In this document: positions 1 through 49,800 of the stretch, one piece after another
Position numbering within the stretch: position 1 is the stretch's first letter
Layout of the letters: each line of letters opens with the position of its first letter
Notes under the pieces: generated by a model
What the model was told of the DNA's origin: nothing
Database searches by the model: none
Seen by the model: only the letters and a program-made list of their open reading frames with translations
Position numbers and translations under genes: made by a program
Source: Thunnus maccoyii
Lineage: Eukaryota > Chordata > Actinopteri > Scombriformes > Scombridae
Length of the DNA: 64,000 nt
NCBI RefSeq assembly: GCF_910596095.1
Contig: NC_056550.1
Span: forward strand, 1,550,001-1,614,000
Direction: 5' to 3'

Positions 1-879
1 GAAAAAAGTTTATCTCACTGCAAACTATGGTCGATTCAGAAGTCTGTCACTCTACAACTACTAGATAAAAGATGTCAAATGTTTCAAACGGTGTTAGAGA
101 TTGGTCAAATTGTGAGTCTGCAGTGATATTCAATATCTTGCTGTAATTTGTATTGTAAGCACATACTTTCTATTTCATCTAATTTTTAAACAAACTTCAT
201 CAAAATTTTTGACAGTGCACCCAAAACCAGCAGAAGGGTGTGTGATTTATTATTATCATTGTGATTAAACATCCATTTAATCTGATACTGATGATGAAAA
301 TTCCTGTATTTTCATACTAACCACCCCTAGGTGTTGCTAGTAGGTATTGCTTGGAATTTATTTATTTTTCCACAAAAAAATTGAAAAAATTGCCGCAGAG
401 CCCCTGAGGTTACACGTGCAACAAAGTTCTAGTGGCCTGTTGAGCTCTTTAAACTACAGTTTCCTATGCACACTTAAAGTTGTCTTGTATGTACAGGTAA
501 ATATCCCACAAGAAACCATATCTGGAGCTGGCCAAACATAATGAAACTTATATAAACTTAGCACAAAAAGTAAGGAAATTTGTGTTTGGTGGATTATTTC
601 TTTGTTGTAACAATGCTTCTTGGCAATAAATCTTATACCGTTGGAAAGCCTGTTCATTTCCCTTTTAAATGGTGCCACATTTGTAAGGAACATGCATTTG
701 TGGGATGAGCAGAGCTGAGTATGTGGGTTGAAAAATTTGCCAAATCTTTTCTGCCAATGCCAAACAGCTTATTTTGCTGTTGCTATTGACTCTTGTTTTG
801 AGCTTCTGGTACCCCCAGGTGTGAGCATGGGCCCTGCTACAGTGGTCAGTAGGTGTCAGCTCCAAGAATCGGCATGCCA
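1..879. other. No recognisable feature
   Basis: AT-rich, stop-dense sequence. Nothing recognised on either strand. Confidence 0.5.
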
Positions 880-1195
880 TGTTTGACTGATCTGGATAGG
901 GCCCGTGCGATAGGGCAACTTCTGGTGTTCCGCAAAACCAAGTTGCAGCATTATTTGGAGTGAGCCCTAGTACCATCTCAAAAGTGAAGGCCAAGTTGCA
1001 TAGAACGGGGGATGTCAGAGATTGGCCGCGAAGTGGTCGTCCCAAGAAGTAGACACCCTAAGAAGACCGTTTCCTCACCCTGTCAGCATTTAGATACCGT
1101 AGGCTGTCTTCTACAGATTTGCAGTCAAGGTTTGCAGGACAATATGGCCGACGGCTCCCTGCCCAGACAATCTGGAACATTGGTGCAAATGTAGC
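880..1195 (+). mobile_element. Tc1/mariner-like transposase fragment
   Basis: Across shifting frames the plus strand reads a helix-turn-helix-like stretch, then RDWPRSGRPKK, then LSALRYRRLSSTDLQ and QYGRRLPAQTIWN. The order resembles the DNA-binding N-terminus of fish Tc1-like transposases. Stops and frame changes interrupt it, and the catalytic part is missing. I see no terminal repeats. A dead fragment. Confidence 0.6.
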
Positions 1196-3168
1196 TCAGT
1201 GCACTTATGTTTTGTCTCTACTATGTAAAACAATAACAGACAGAAAATAATTTGTCACTTGTAAAGCAAAACTACTCAAAATCAGATGTGTGAAAATTGT
1301 TTGCCTGAACACTAGTCAGTCACCGGTAAGCATTATTATAACCAATTAGAACATATATATTTCTGCTGTGTTTGTTATGAAATAGAAGAATCTGTGTGCA
1401 ATACAGCTGGTTTCTGATGTGCACTAAACTGTTCCCAGTGCACATTAGTGGGATTTCTTCCTGCATATAATTTCAGGAGCTCTCTGTAAACAGTACCTTA
1501 TCAAAATTATCATTCAAATGAATATATCTTTATTCAATAAAAATATCACAGTAACTCACTAATACATACAACAACTCCTCTTGTGACTCCTGAAAACATG
1601 CATTTTTTACATGTTGGCATGACTTATTGGCTGTAAAACAAGTGTGCACAAAAATGAAAATGAGGGCACAAATGAACAGAAACAATAAAAATGTGTGTAA
1701 AAAAAAATGAATCATAATGTTTATGTTGTGCACAGTCAGTACCTTGTGAATGTCACTGGAGACAATCTAAAATCAAACTGTGTTTTGTTCTGTTCTTCGG
1801 TTTGGGCATCCAGACCAAAGAGAACAGACAGAGGACGGGCAAAGAATAGAACTGAGTTTGAAAAAGCCTTAAAAGCCTTAAACTCTCAGTTGGACATGTC
1901 AATCACTCAGTCCTGCAAAGTTTCCTTTTAAGAACTATGGAACCACAGAGAATTGTTTTATAGTATCAAAATATTTAAGCTCCAAAGCATTTACAACATG
2001 AGAAGAACCTCTAACCAAATCAGTGGCTAGTATGTCAATTTAAAGCTGTTGCATAAAGAAAACAAATACACAATAAATAGACAATCATTGCTGGATACGA
2101 AGTAACAGTCAAATGGAATCTATGCAACAGATTCCTTGAGTTTGTGCGTTTGAAGTTTTGTTAAGATTGAAACGTGTTGATGTAACAAACCACTGCCTAG
2201 GCCTGTGACATCACCAGCCTAATGGATGTTTCTGATCAATCAGGTGGCACACCTGTTGTTGCTCCTAACACCTCCACCTCCTCCTCATTATGCTCTCAAA
2301 GTAAAACTGAAAGTCAGCAACAGAAAATTCTCTCAGGAGAGTCAGTCCTGATGATCTTACAAACCAAGAGCTTTGCCCTGTATCAGTCAGCTTTGCTAGC
2401 TACTGGCTCAAAACATTAGCTGTGTCCCAGTTCCATACTACTTACTAATTCTGTGCAGATTTGAAGTCCATTTGTCTGTGCCTGAGGAGACTCACTCAAC
2501 AGATAAGTCTAATGATGTTCTATATTTTTCCATGAATAAGAAAATTCAAACACATGCAATCACACCAGAGTGTGTCTCTCTCATCATTATGCATTCAAGG
2601 GAGGATTGTTCAAATAATAGGAGACATATTAACAGAGATTGATTATTCATTCCGCTGGATTTACTAAGGTCATGCAGTTTGCAACGGTCAATTTTGTGTG
2701 GAAAATGCTCTGTCTCTGGAGAGCAGGCGTAAACATAGCTTTGATGGGATTTACAGGAGTCACATGTGTGGCTGTAGTTGGTAAAATAAATGTGAATTAA
2801 ATATAGGCTTGTTTATAACCAAATATAACGATACAGAAAACTATCTGATTACTGTAACAGCAAATGAACCAGGGGTAGAGAGTTGTGGCTTGTGTTGTGT
2901 TTAAACTTGATGTTCAATAAACTTTGAAATGCAGATTAGCAACAGCAATTATTATCATTATTATTGTTTTGGTAAAATATTTCCTGCGTGTGTTTTCAAC
3001 ACCATCTCCACCTCCACCTGCTGAACCTGCTGCTCCGTCCCTCTCTTTCTCCATCATGGTATCTTGTGTAGGATGTATTGTGTGCATATTTGATGCCATA
3101 TGCAGCACTGAACATCAGACATAGCCTAATATAATACAATATTATACTTGTATGAGTAGCCTGATGTT
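1196..3168. other. Intergenic, no recognisable gene
   Basis: A few frames of 60-75 codons exist, but none has a start context, splice sites or a familiar protein pattern. A short CACCTCC-rich patch near 3000 is low-complexity. Confidence 0.5.
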
Positions 3169-3783
3169 TTAAAGGGGACATATTATGCTTTTTGTGGTTT
3201 TCTGTTATTTATATACTGTTCTGATTTCAGATAGCTATGTTAAACATGGTTTAACATAGTTCCAAAACTTTAGGTGAATGTGAAATGCTACCTGTATGAC
3301 AAAAGCCCAGGTTTCAACCTACTTTGTTTGTGATGTTTTTTTCTATCTTGCCAATAGAATGACGTCAGATCGTCCCATGTGCCCATAAACGGTCATCTGC
3401 TCAGTAGCCTCTGTTGTCTAAGTTTTTCCAGGTGTTGTTCATGTTTTCCACTCTCATATTTTGGATAGGATTCTAGCTCAAACATGTACGGATGTCTTTG
3501 AGACATTGACATTTTGAGTAAAGAACAAGAAAAAGTAGTGAAATCCTACTACTATAGTTTGTTTCATGGTTTGCTGATGTAGCCTCCGGAGCTGGCGGAG
3601 GCCTTAAAGAGATAAAAGCTAAAACTGCCTGTTTGGGACAGAGGCTGAACTGAGGTGCTGTATAAAGGGTCAATATAAGATAAATAAGGAGACTTTTTAA
3701 ACTGTGAATCCTACAAAGATATTCCAGTAAAGCCGCAGATGAAAAATATAGACCTGGAAATGTGCATAATATGTCTGCTTTAA
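3169..3783. mobile_element. piggyBac-type MITE with TTAA ends
   Basis: 615-bp element bounded by TTAA at 3169-3172 and 3780-3783. Inside these are inverted ends AGGGGACATATTATGC and AGCAGACATATTATGC (14 of 16 identical). No coding potential. The right half recurs at about 20620-20940 in abcc1 intron 16, so this is a repeat family. TTAA target duplication is the mark of piggyBac-type transposition. Confidence 0.75.
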
Positions 3784-4962
3784 TAATAACATGTTTTCTC
3801 AGGTGGAATTGAATCTCAGCTGTTGTTTTGATGTGTATAAAATGTTTTCATATGAGATAGCTGTCAGGAGACCTTCCACATCTATAAACTAAAGTGGGAT
3901 TGTTTGGACAGTGGATTGTGCTGCAGGAAGGAGTTTCAGTCAGCACCATCAGTGCTGCAGCAAACAGGAAGCTCATCCACTCACTACAGACAAGTGTTTT
4001 AACAAAAGCTTCAATGAATTGATCACTTTTTTTTACTGATTAATCCATCTATTTTCTGCTGCTTATCCAGGTTCAGGTCACATTAATATAATTAATTATC
4101 TATTTAGAATTATTGTTGTATACTGCTGAGAAGTACTGAAAAAAATTATATAATAAATAATTGTAGGCCATATTGTTCCATCATACTTTCATACTTGTGG
4201 TATTACATGTGAAATATGTTATTATATATTATAAACATATTCAATTGCACTTAAACTAACTTGGTGAACACTGCAGGAAACCTGTTTGTGTAAACATTTA
4301 GTATCTAGTATGGAATTGGGACAAATTATTTGTGAGGCAGAAATTTGTCACTTCATCTTTGCTTCTCTGGTTGTCATGACAATGGGAACACCCATAAACC
4401 CATTTTTAATGCGCTGTCTAGGTAAGTATCTGTTGGGGAGATACTGACTTTAAAGATACAGTTCCTGTTTTTGTCACAGCGCCCAGCAGCCCCCACATCC
4501 TGACCTCTTCTCAAATCACCACTGATGTTTAAAAATCTGTGTTTCAAAACAACTGGTTTTTGAGGGCAGTATTTGACACTACATGATTTTGTACTTACAA
4601 GACAACAGCCTTTTTGTCCTCTACCAACCTCAGCACTGCTCATCCCTCTCCCTTCCATGGCATGAATGAGCTGGGAAGAAATTGGGGTACATATGATCTG
4701 GACTAACAGAAAGAAGCAGGGTTGTCTGGGACTGGCAGCATACATTTGTGTAGTTAAATGAGGATAGGAGAGTAGGGTGAAGCAGGTCAAACCAAACCCT
4801 TTGCTCTCACCAACACCCTTGCTTTAATAGACAAACACTCCATCTGAACACTTCCCCTCCTTTATCTCCCTCTCACTCCTTTACACAGGATCTCCACAGC
4901 AGGGAGCCAGAGGAGCTTAGAGGATCTCAGAGGAACATCTGGACAGTGAGGCACCTCCTGCT
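3784..4962. other. 3' flank of abcc1
   Basis: Holds the presumed abcc1 3' UTR (ATTAAA on the minus strand at 4828-4823) and AT-rich spacer. The 138-codon frame at 4374-4790 has no recognisable content and overlaps the likely UTR/downstream region. Confidence 0.45.
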
Positions 4963-40293
<35,331 letters not shown>

Positions 40294-40589
40294 TCGCCGC
40301 CACGCAATGGAAGTGTATTCCTGACTGTTAGAGATGTTTTTGGTGCTCAGTTTTGGTTTTGTAACCTGGCTGTGCAGGCGGAAGGTTGTTTCTCCTTCTT
40401 CTTCTCTGGTGGCTTACAAATGAACGTATAAGGTGCATACTGCCACCTGTTGTACCGGAATGAATTGTGGCTCTATGTTCCTGTGCATTTGAAGAATAAT
40501 TGATAACGGAGCGATATTAATGACTACATTTTGTAATAATCTTAAATGGTCAATTCACGTAACATAAAAAGACATTCAGTTTAAAATCA

Positions 40590-40720
40590 TGAATAATATT
40601 TATCCGGCTGCTGAATCCTTACGGAAAAGATTTAAAAGAGCCTGAAACTATCGAGCATTTATTTTTCTCGTTTGGTTACATCGCAGTTTTTGCAGGCTCT
40701 TTACAGCTGATTAAATACCG
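40590..40720 (+). mobile_element. LINE C-terminal crumb
   Basis: The plus strand reads PETIEHLFFSFGY then AVFAGSL, similar to the ETIEHLFWxC end of L1-type ORF2. About 130 bp, no polymerase domain. Confidence 0.35.
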
Positions 40721-41036
40721 GGACTGGCAATCCTGCTCATATTCAACAGTTTTTTATTATTGTGTTTATTGTGTTATTATTGTGTTGATATTGTTGTATT
40801 GTTTGGATTATTGTTTGGTTCTGTTGCTTCCACCGTTTGTACTGCCCCGTGTCATATGAGTTATGTTAATCACTTATGTGTGAATATATGTGTGAATTAT
40901 TATATTTTGCCTAGAATCGATCTTATGACTGATTCAAGAAACCTGCAGACTGGACAGTCTTTTCTTACCTTCTCAAACCCTGGTTTTGCAGAGCATAAAT
41001 GTGCTCAGCACATTTTGACAACAATTCAATTTCAAG

Positions 41037-41474
<438 letters not shown>

Positions 41475-42077
41475 TAAATACTTAATGTACTGTATATTTC
41501 AATGTACTCCTGTACTAAATGACCAGTGTTACCAATTTTCCTACCTGATATCTCATATTTGTTGTCTCACCCAATCTTGTTGGGATTAGGATCCAGAGCC
41601 CCTGGACGATGCAGGTTTAAATGATGGATGAGCTTTCCATCTATATATTCCTTCAAACCATAAACATTATTGCATATTTAATTATTTGAACCCTTCCCAC
41701 CAGTGTGCTATATAATGTCAGCCTCACTCTGTCCCATATTTTCTTTATAGTGACTAGTATACAGTATAGCAGGATTTTGTTCATGACATTTTTAATCCTC
41801 AAATCTGTAAAAGTGAGTTAACAATGAATACATTTTGGGTTTATCATTTTTTACTGTGTTCTGTACATATATTGCTGTGTCATGCTGTGAAAGAGGCCTC
41901 AATGAGCAGGGGTGAACAGGATGGTGGACTCTGATCTGAGATAGGCTACATGGAAGCAAAGTGCTGAACTGTGAGTGTTAGGTTAAAAAGCTTGAGAGCA
42001 TGTGAGACCATTTTGACAACCAGTCTTATAAGAGGTGTGTCTTGTTGTAACTATAAAATAACAATTGTAACCTAAGT

Positions 42078-42078
<1 letters not shown>

Positions 42079-42137
<59 letters not shown>

Positions 42138-42223
42138 CTGCCAGGCTTGAGTTGTTTAACAAGTTTTCTTAACTTAAATGTTTTATACAAGTAGCATAGC
42201 TCAGTGCGTAGTGACTGTGCAGT

Positions 42224-42275
<52 letters not shown>

Positions 42276-42290
42276 GGTAATCTCAGGTTA
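42079..42290. repeat. (GA)n tracts around a MITE fragment
   Basis: (GA)n at about 42080-42135 and 42226-42273. Between them, 42137-42225 is an inverted copy of 29818-29905, so this is a fragment of the same MITE family whose CT block has expanded. Reading frames here (Arg-Glu or Ser-Leu repeats) are artefacts. Confidence 0.75.
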
Positions 42291-43816
42291 AATCTTACAA
42301 TGGTTGTTGCTCTTTTAATATTTCTAAATATTTGTAAGCACATGAAGTATTTTTCCACCATTTCAATAAGGTTATTTATCATTGTACCAAATAATAGCAA
42401 TATAGGTAACACCTTACAATATAGTACACAAACTATATCCTGTTCCTTGTGGACTAAGGGACGAGTGAGGAACAAATCATGACAAACTGATAATTGATGA
42501 ATCACTAACAAGCAGTTCCTGAGCAACTCTGAATGTAGGACTGTATATTAGGTAACGATGAGTAAGAGAGCAGACTGGAAGATATTAGTGTATCATTAGG
42601 TAATGATTAGTTGATAGTCACATATCTGTAAATTGATCATAATGACCACTTTCTTCATGAGTCATTCCTAATCAATCAGCTGCTGATCTGCACAAAACTA
42701 GTAACTACTTATTCATTACTAGTTACTTAAACATAAGTTACTCATTTTGTACCCCTCAAGTAATGCATCATACTATGTAGTTACAAAGTAACCCCTCATT
42801 ACTTCAAGAATATTACTATTATAGTACTATTTACTTACTATTACTTACCCTTTTTGTTCTCCTCAAGTAAAGTGGCACATCATACTTCACGATTACCCGT
42901 CTTTTTTATTAAGCTTTATTCATTCACTGAGAGCCCAACTCTCTCTGCAGGAACGCCCTGACCACACCTCATATCAGATCACATCATATCAGTGACACAC
43001 ATTCACACTGCTGCTCAGTACTTGCTAAAGGACACATCACGGGTCACAAGCACTACTTTTTCACTTTCCCCACCCAGATTAATCCTGCTGGTCCGGGAAT
43101 TGAACTGGACAAACAAGAGTGAGTAATGGTGAGGTAATCATGAAATAATGAGTAACAAACAGGGAATTTTGAACTAAAAAGACTTTAACTTTTGAAAATA
43201 ACCACTTAAACTGTTAAACTTGGTCTGCTGAAGCCTCACATTAGCCTCAGCTAAACATTAGAATGCATTTTTGCACAGAACAGGGTCTGTAGATTTTGTT
43301 CTCCATCACTTACATTGGAATCGCATTAGGAAGGGACCTCTTCATGGCCAGTATAGACAGGTGCAACAACTACAGAGACCAATAACTCTTTCAGTGTATA
43401 GATGGACATGGCAATATGGTTTTAATGCAGACTTGAAAAAATGTGAACCTATCCTTTACAGTCAAAGTCAAGTTGCAAGTCTTTTAGCTTAACTTTGACA
43501 CTGAACAGAGAACCTCATATTTTTAGTGTAGTGAGCATTTCATAACCAATAAATCAATCAGTGAAAATGTCCCCTCTTTTTATTTAACATCCCGTTGTGT
43601 TTGAGTAGCACAAATATGATTTCAAATACATCATTTTCCTTAAAATTACGACTTAGGTTTGTTGTTTAACAACAGTACACAGACATATCAAGTTATTCTT
43701 TTAACAATTTCTATTCAGTCATCATGTTCTCAAGGAAAAAGACAAAAATAACAATGAAAATCAGATGTGAAGATGAAACATTAGTTTGGCCACATGGTGG
43801 CAACATTTGGTTGGGT
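42290..43816. other. Intergenic between abcc1 and hrc
   Basis: From 42403 there is a GGTAACACCTTACAATATAG patch, the look of a hAT-type MITE end, followed by TAGTTACT-rich DNA; the other end was not found. The presumed hrc 3' UTR covers the last 250 bp. Confidence 0.35.
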
Positions 43817-46800
43817 TCAGTTTTCTTCATCATCTTCAAAGATATCAGCTACAGTCCTGTGGATGGAGATACAAACAGGGGTTACAGACTGTGGTTCATA
43901 AACTGGATGGGGTTACAGTTAAGTGGAAATAAGACCTACTTGTAGATTGATCCAGTCACTTCATCAAGAAAACCTCCTGAAGAAAAGAGACACAGTAAAG
44001 TCTATGTTAACAAACAGTGTCGCCTTGCAGTTTTGTAATATAACACTCCACTGTAGAAATCTAAGCATAATTATTTGATTGAGGGGATCAAGTATTACTT
44101 CCTCTAAGATTGTTGTTCATTTATAAACACAACAAAGCAAGATTTAGTCCACTCTGCTGCTGGATTAGAGAAAAAATTCTCCACTTAGGAGTCACCAGTT
44201 GAAAGCTTCTCTTTGTATAACAGGAGTGACCAGTTAAAATGAGCAGCAAGGAAACTTTCCTTTTCTGACAGAATATTGTGAGATTTTGTTTTTCTCACTG
44301 TAGCAGCTCAGCATTGACTCACCAGGCTGGCAAAGAGTTTGGCAAGCAGGACACACATGGCAGTAACCGCACATCTGTGAACAAGACAGAAACAAGGCCA
44401 GTAATGAATACAGACAAGAGCGATGAATGTAAACAGTGTCATTGTATCACAAGAAGCCTCATCCACAACTGTCTGTTTCCAACCTGCTGAAACTACACTG
44501 CCAAATAAAACAAATCACTTTTTTAAAAAAATAAAAAGCCATTTTTTGACATAACTATGACTTAGGATCTCACTATTTTTATTTAGTGAGTTTTTCCCTT
44601 AGTATCTCTCAATCTTAACCTACTCTTTGTCTTATTATTATTATCACATATATATTTTTGCTGGCTGTCATGAGCTTCAACATGAATGAAAATATGTGTA
44701 TATGAATATGTAAATTTGAATGATTAAGAAAGGATAATGTGCACCATAGGCAGCCAAAATGGCCTTGAAAGAGAACTGTTTAAATATTTAGGATATCTGT
44801 ATCTAAATGGAACCAGCTATTGGGTGATATTTGGAAACAGCAACAAGTCTAGGCTGCTTTGTGTATAAGTTTGGTTGAAGATGAATGTGTCTGGACAGAG
44901 TTCCTCACCCTGTGCTGATTAAGACTTGTAAACTGGCTTAAATTTTACATTTAAATTGTGTGTAGTTTGTAAGGCATCAAGCCAAATGATGACTCACAGC
45001 ATTGAAAGTCTAGTGACTGCTTAGACATCACAGTAAACAGACAATTTTCATGGCTCTTGCAATACTCAGGTCCACATAGTGGATAGCGTGAACAGTGTCC
45101 TTTTTTGAGGAAAGGTCGCAGGGGTCACCCAAAGTATTTACTTTCCACCTCTTATGCTCATGAATATTCACAGAAAATATCATGTAAAACAGACATTAGA
45201 TTTGGAGATACCTTATCATGGCACAAGGTGTTGGTGAAGGGGAATTTTTGACCTGACAGTGATACTAGAGGAAAAGTCAGGGGTCATCAAAGTTAATTTA
45301 CCTCTTCAACTGGGGCTAAAAATATCCAAGTAGCAAATTTTATGGTCAGTAGTTGTCAAGATATCTTGCTCTGAACCAGTGTTGGACAGACTGACTGATG
45401 GCCAAAATGACCTAATGATCATAATCATCCATAGGCATGACACAGTTTGACTTGGATGTTGGATGATTTAGGTCTTTAAATCAGACGAAAAGTGAAAGCT
45501 GCTATACGGTTATACTTTGCTTTTGTGATTTTGAACCCACTTTTTTTTAGTTTCGTGTAATTTTGGTGGTGGTGTTACTGGCTTATTCTGCATTATAATA
45601 TGTATTTGTGTGGTTTTTCAAGCATGGCTTTCAAACCAAGTTGTTTAGGTTAGCATTCCTGGGCTTTAAGGAGTCAAACGTCAAAAGGCCTCAAGCTGTT
45701 TATTTTTCAACAAGTCTACAGCCACGCTCATGGTTCTGGGAGTTTATACTACTGTTAACACACTCATCTGTAGCAGGAAATGTTTACCATGGTCACCATC
45801 TCAGTTTATCCTGCTAACATTTGCTAATTAGCAGGAAACACAGTATAACAAAGTCAAATTAGTTTAGCAGGTATTAATATTTATTAATTTATATATATTA
45901 TTGTATACATTTTGACCTGAGATGGAGCTAGATGAAAAGTAAGATGATCACCAAAGTCATTACAACTTATTGTGAAGGGGAACATGAATGTCTGCACCAA
46001 ATTTCATTGTAATCCATCCCATATTTGTTTAAATATTTCACTCAGAACCAAAAATGTCAACCTGCTGGTGGCATGATGGGAAAAGTCAGAGTGTCACACA
46101 AGTCTGATCAAAAAGTTGGTCAGGGGAAGAGAGGGAATTATGCCCTGATTATGGTCCAATAGACAAATGTCAAGAGGTCATCTATGAGACATTAAGAATC
46201 ATCCTCTGGAGACCATGAATATAATGCTCATATAAAAGGGATTCTGATATCTGTATGGTGGTTTTGATATCTTGCCACACAGGTCAAACCAAAGTTTTAC
46301 TTTACCTTTTAGTAATGATAGCCATCAAAATAATATTAATTTAAAAATATATACTGTATATTAGCCATTAGTCATTTTGATGTGATTATGGTTTATACAT
46401 ACACTCACGGAGCACTTTATTAGAAACATGCGCAATCCCTCCTTATGTATGTTAATGAGGTGGACAAAATGTAAGGAATACTTCTCAATATAATGCACTC
46501 CAGTGCACCACCACTACCCACTATGACCTCAATAATAACATAAAGTAGAATTATCACCTTTCTGAAAATGTCAATAAAAACTGAAAATGTATAAGCTTTG
46601 TAAAAGTAGAATTTATGGCAGAGCTGTTGTACTGGATTGCATTAGACTGCACATGTGTTCCTAATAAAGTGCTTGGTGAGTGTATTTAATTAATATATTC
46701 TTTGATATACTGTAGATTAATTTTATTCCTTTTGGACAAAAACAGCAATCATCAAATTAGCCTCATATATAGAATCACATTAATAACAGCATTTGTGATC

Positions 46801-49800
46801 TATATGAAGTGTGCCACAGGCAGAAGCACATCACTTTAATATGTACATGTATCAAAAAACATAGCTGATTAAGATTTTCCTTTACTTTGGGTTTACATGG
46901 GAGAATGTACTGGCCAAGTCGAATGTGATGTAATGCGTATTTTCTCACCTTGCATTCATCACAGTGTTCAGACTTGTCTCCCTCTTCACAAGGACATTTA
47001 TCACAGCTGTCACAGTGCTGAAAGGAGAGGGCAGCATCAGAAAGGGTTATACATAACAGAACCTACACAGCCTTAGAGAGGACATATGTAAAGTGCAGGA
47101 TTGTGTATATGTAATACCTCCACTTCAATATGTAATGAAAGAAATCTTAGCACAGTTGGTTCCCATTGCTAAAAATTGTGATGTTTGTTTTACTGACAGA
47201 ATTTTGTGAAGGTCTCTAGTTTCCTGACTGCAGCCACTTGACCTGTGATGACTATATGCAGTTTCTTTAATATAATTTTGAGGAAATTTACGATTTATGT
47301 CTCCAACACTGATGATATGACATTTGTGCATGTTTCTTAATCAGACATACCTCACAGAAGTCACAATATGAGCACAGAGAGCCCTTGTGATAACCTTCAT
47401 GATCGTCATGTTCGTCGTCATGTTCCTCGTCATCGTCGTCATCATCGTCATCATCGTCATCATCGTCTTCATCGTCTTCGTCATCATCGTCTTCGTCATC
47501 ATCGTCGTCGCCATCATCATCTGCACATAATATTGATAATAAATATATAACTTTTAAAATAAAATACTTCAACAGACACTTCAACAACGATAAATCAAAA
47601 TATATGCTCAATCATTGATAATGTGAACATAAAGTGAAATAAAGCCTGTCAGTTAGATGTTACAGTCATTTTGGAGTAACTTAAAATCTAGACTACATTT
47701 ATGAAAGATAAATGAAGTCTATACAAAGCCAGAATATAAAAGATATTGACATGACATGTCTCTTTACTTGGGCTCCACTGTGATTTCTGAGACTCAAATC
47801 AAAAATCAGCAATAAACCTTTTTGTGATTCAGTATATTTACTAATTTTTTTGCAAATTGTATTTTCACCTACAACATCACAGAGAAATGGCTGAAAGTTT
47901 AAGTAATAATAATCTTTGCTAGGATAATGATGGAAATACCTACAGTTAAGTCTATATTTAAAAGAAGAGTTGTTAGATTTACAACTTCTCATGGAAAAAA
48001 ATCCTTGAAATTGAAAAATTTAGTAGAAATGCCTGAATTATACAATTAAAGTCATACACCTGAAAAAAAATCCAAATTCTTACAATAAAGTCATAATTCT
48101 GAGATTAATCTCAAAATCATAATTCTTTTCTCATTTTCCTCAGAATTCTGACAATAAACTTACATCTTGACTATAGGCCCATTTCTCTCCTCTAAGGTGT
48201 GAATTATAAACTGAAAGTGTATGGTTATGTATACTGAGTAGCCAAAAAATAGAACATTGTACATACAATTAGTCCTCTAACAAATACATTTGTGAAACTT
48301 TGTTGTTGACAAAGTCAGAGGTGTTACCACAGACACTGTAGATTGTGGTCTAGATGTAGAGAAACGACTCCACCACAATGTACAACCAGAGAGGAGTCAT
48401 TAAATAGAACTGGGCCAACACACAAAAACTAGGTGCTGCATTTGACTTGATGTGGTCATTTGGAATACATTTTCAGTTTAAGTTCATGTTCAACTTAAAC
48501 CAAACTCATTGAGACCAGCAGTGGTGACAGACATATTCAGATCCCTTACTTTAGTGATAGGAGAAATAGCACAATGTAGATATACTGACTTACAAGGAAA
48601 AGTCCTGAATTAAAAAAATCAAAATTCAAATGTATGGAAGTATTAAAAGTATAAAAGTACTCATTATGCAGCAGATTGGTGTCTGTTGATGTTATGTTAT
48701 TGTATATTATTAATTATAATTATTACTAATGCATTAACCTGTAAGTAGCATTTTAATGTTACAAGTGGTGAGAACATTTTAACTATTTTATATTCTGCTG
48801 GGTAGTTAAATATATATCACTGTATCACTTTTTATAAAAGCTGACACTATGGTATGTCAAAATTGAATTTGTAAGGTAATAAGTGAACACAGAAGGGGCG
48901 ACTGTGACTGGGGCGGTAGAGTAGGTCGTCCACCAGACCACCAATCAGAAGGTTGGTGGTCCGATCCCCAGCATGTTGAAGTGTCCTTGGGAAAGATACT
49001 GAACCCCAAATTTGTGTGAGTGATAATTAGAAACAATGTAAAGTACTTTGGATAAAAAACACTATATCGCTCCTGATGAGCAGGTTGGCACCTTGCATGG
49101 CAGCCTCTGCCATCAGTGTATAAATGTGTGTGTGAATGGAAGAATGTTGGCAAGTGTTGTAAAGTACTTTCAGTGGTCAGTAGACTAGAAAAGTGCTACA
49201 TAAATGCAGTCCATTTACTGCTGTCAGATAAATGGAGTCTAGTGTAGCAAAAGATTGAAGTATTTGCAAATGTACAGCATTTTAGTAAAAGTACCTATAT
49301 TCCACCACTGGTCACCAGTTTACAATACATATATGTTGCAAAGTACACAATTTGAATGTTATTACGTTTGTATTCACCAGTAACAATTGGAAGTATTGTT
49401 TGATCATATCAATTTTCGGTTTCTATTACTTTAACAGGCTGACTTAAAGGTGTTGGGAATGTGTTTTTCATTTTTTAAATCACCAAACCAAACCAATGCC
49501 CCCCCTCCCTTCCCCTACTGTAATCTTCAGACAAGCATTTATAAAACACACTTCATATAGAACATGCTGTGGGCAGAACAGGTACTCACACGTTTCAAAT
49601 GTCTGACACTCTGGTCCTTGTACAGGTATTATGACCAAACATATTTGATAAAAGTAATGGCGCTCTCTGTGCATTCTAACAGTTCTAATACAAATTGTCT
49701 GCCTTTGGTAACAGATTTGCAGTTATGCCGTTTATGATCATTTGATTTATTTAATGAATGAAAGTAAGAGTAAAGACATATGGACAGTGGTGATTGTCAA

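Noticed and set aside
4374..4790. 138-codon minus-strand frame downstream of abcc1
   Set aside because: No recognisable domain, atypical composition, and it overlaps the probable abcc1 3' UTR region.
43940..43945. In-frame TAG at the end of hrc exon 5 as the stop codon
   Set aside because: A GTAGGT donor overlaps it, and splicing to 43856 gives the tail YKTVADIF that matches the HRC C-terminus; reading on would end the protein early.
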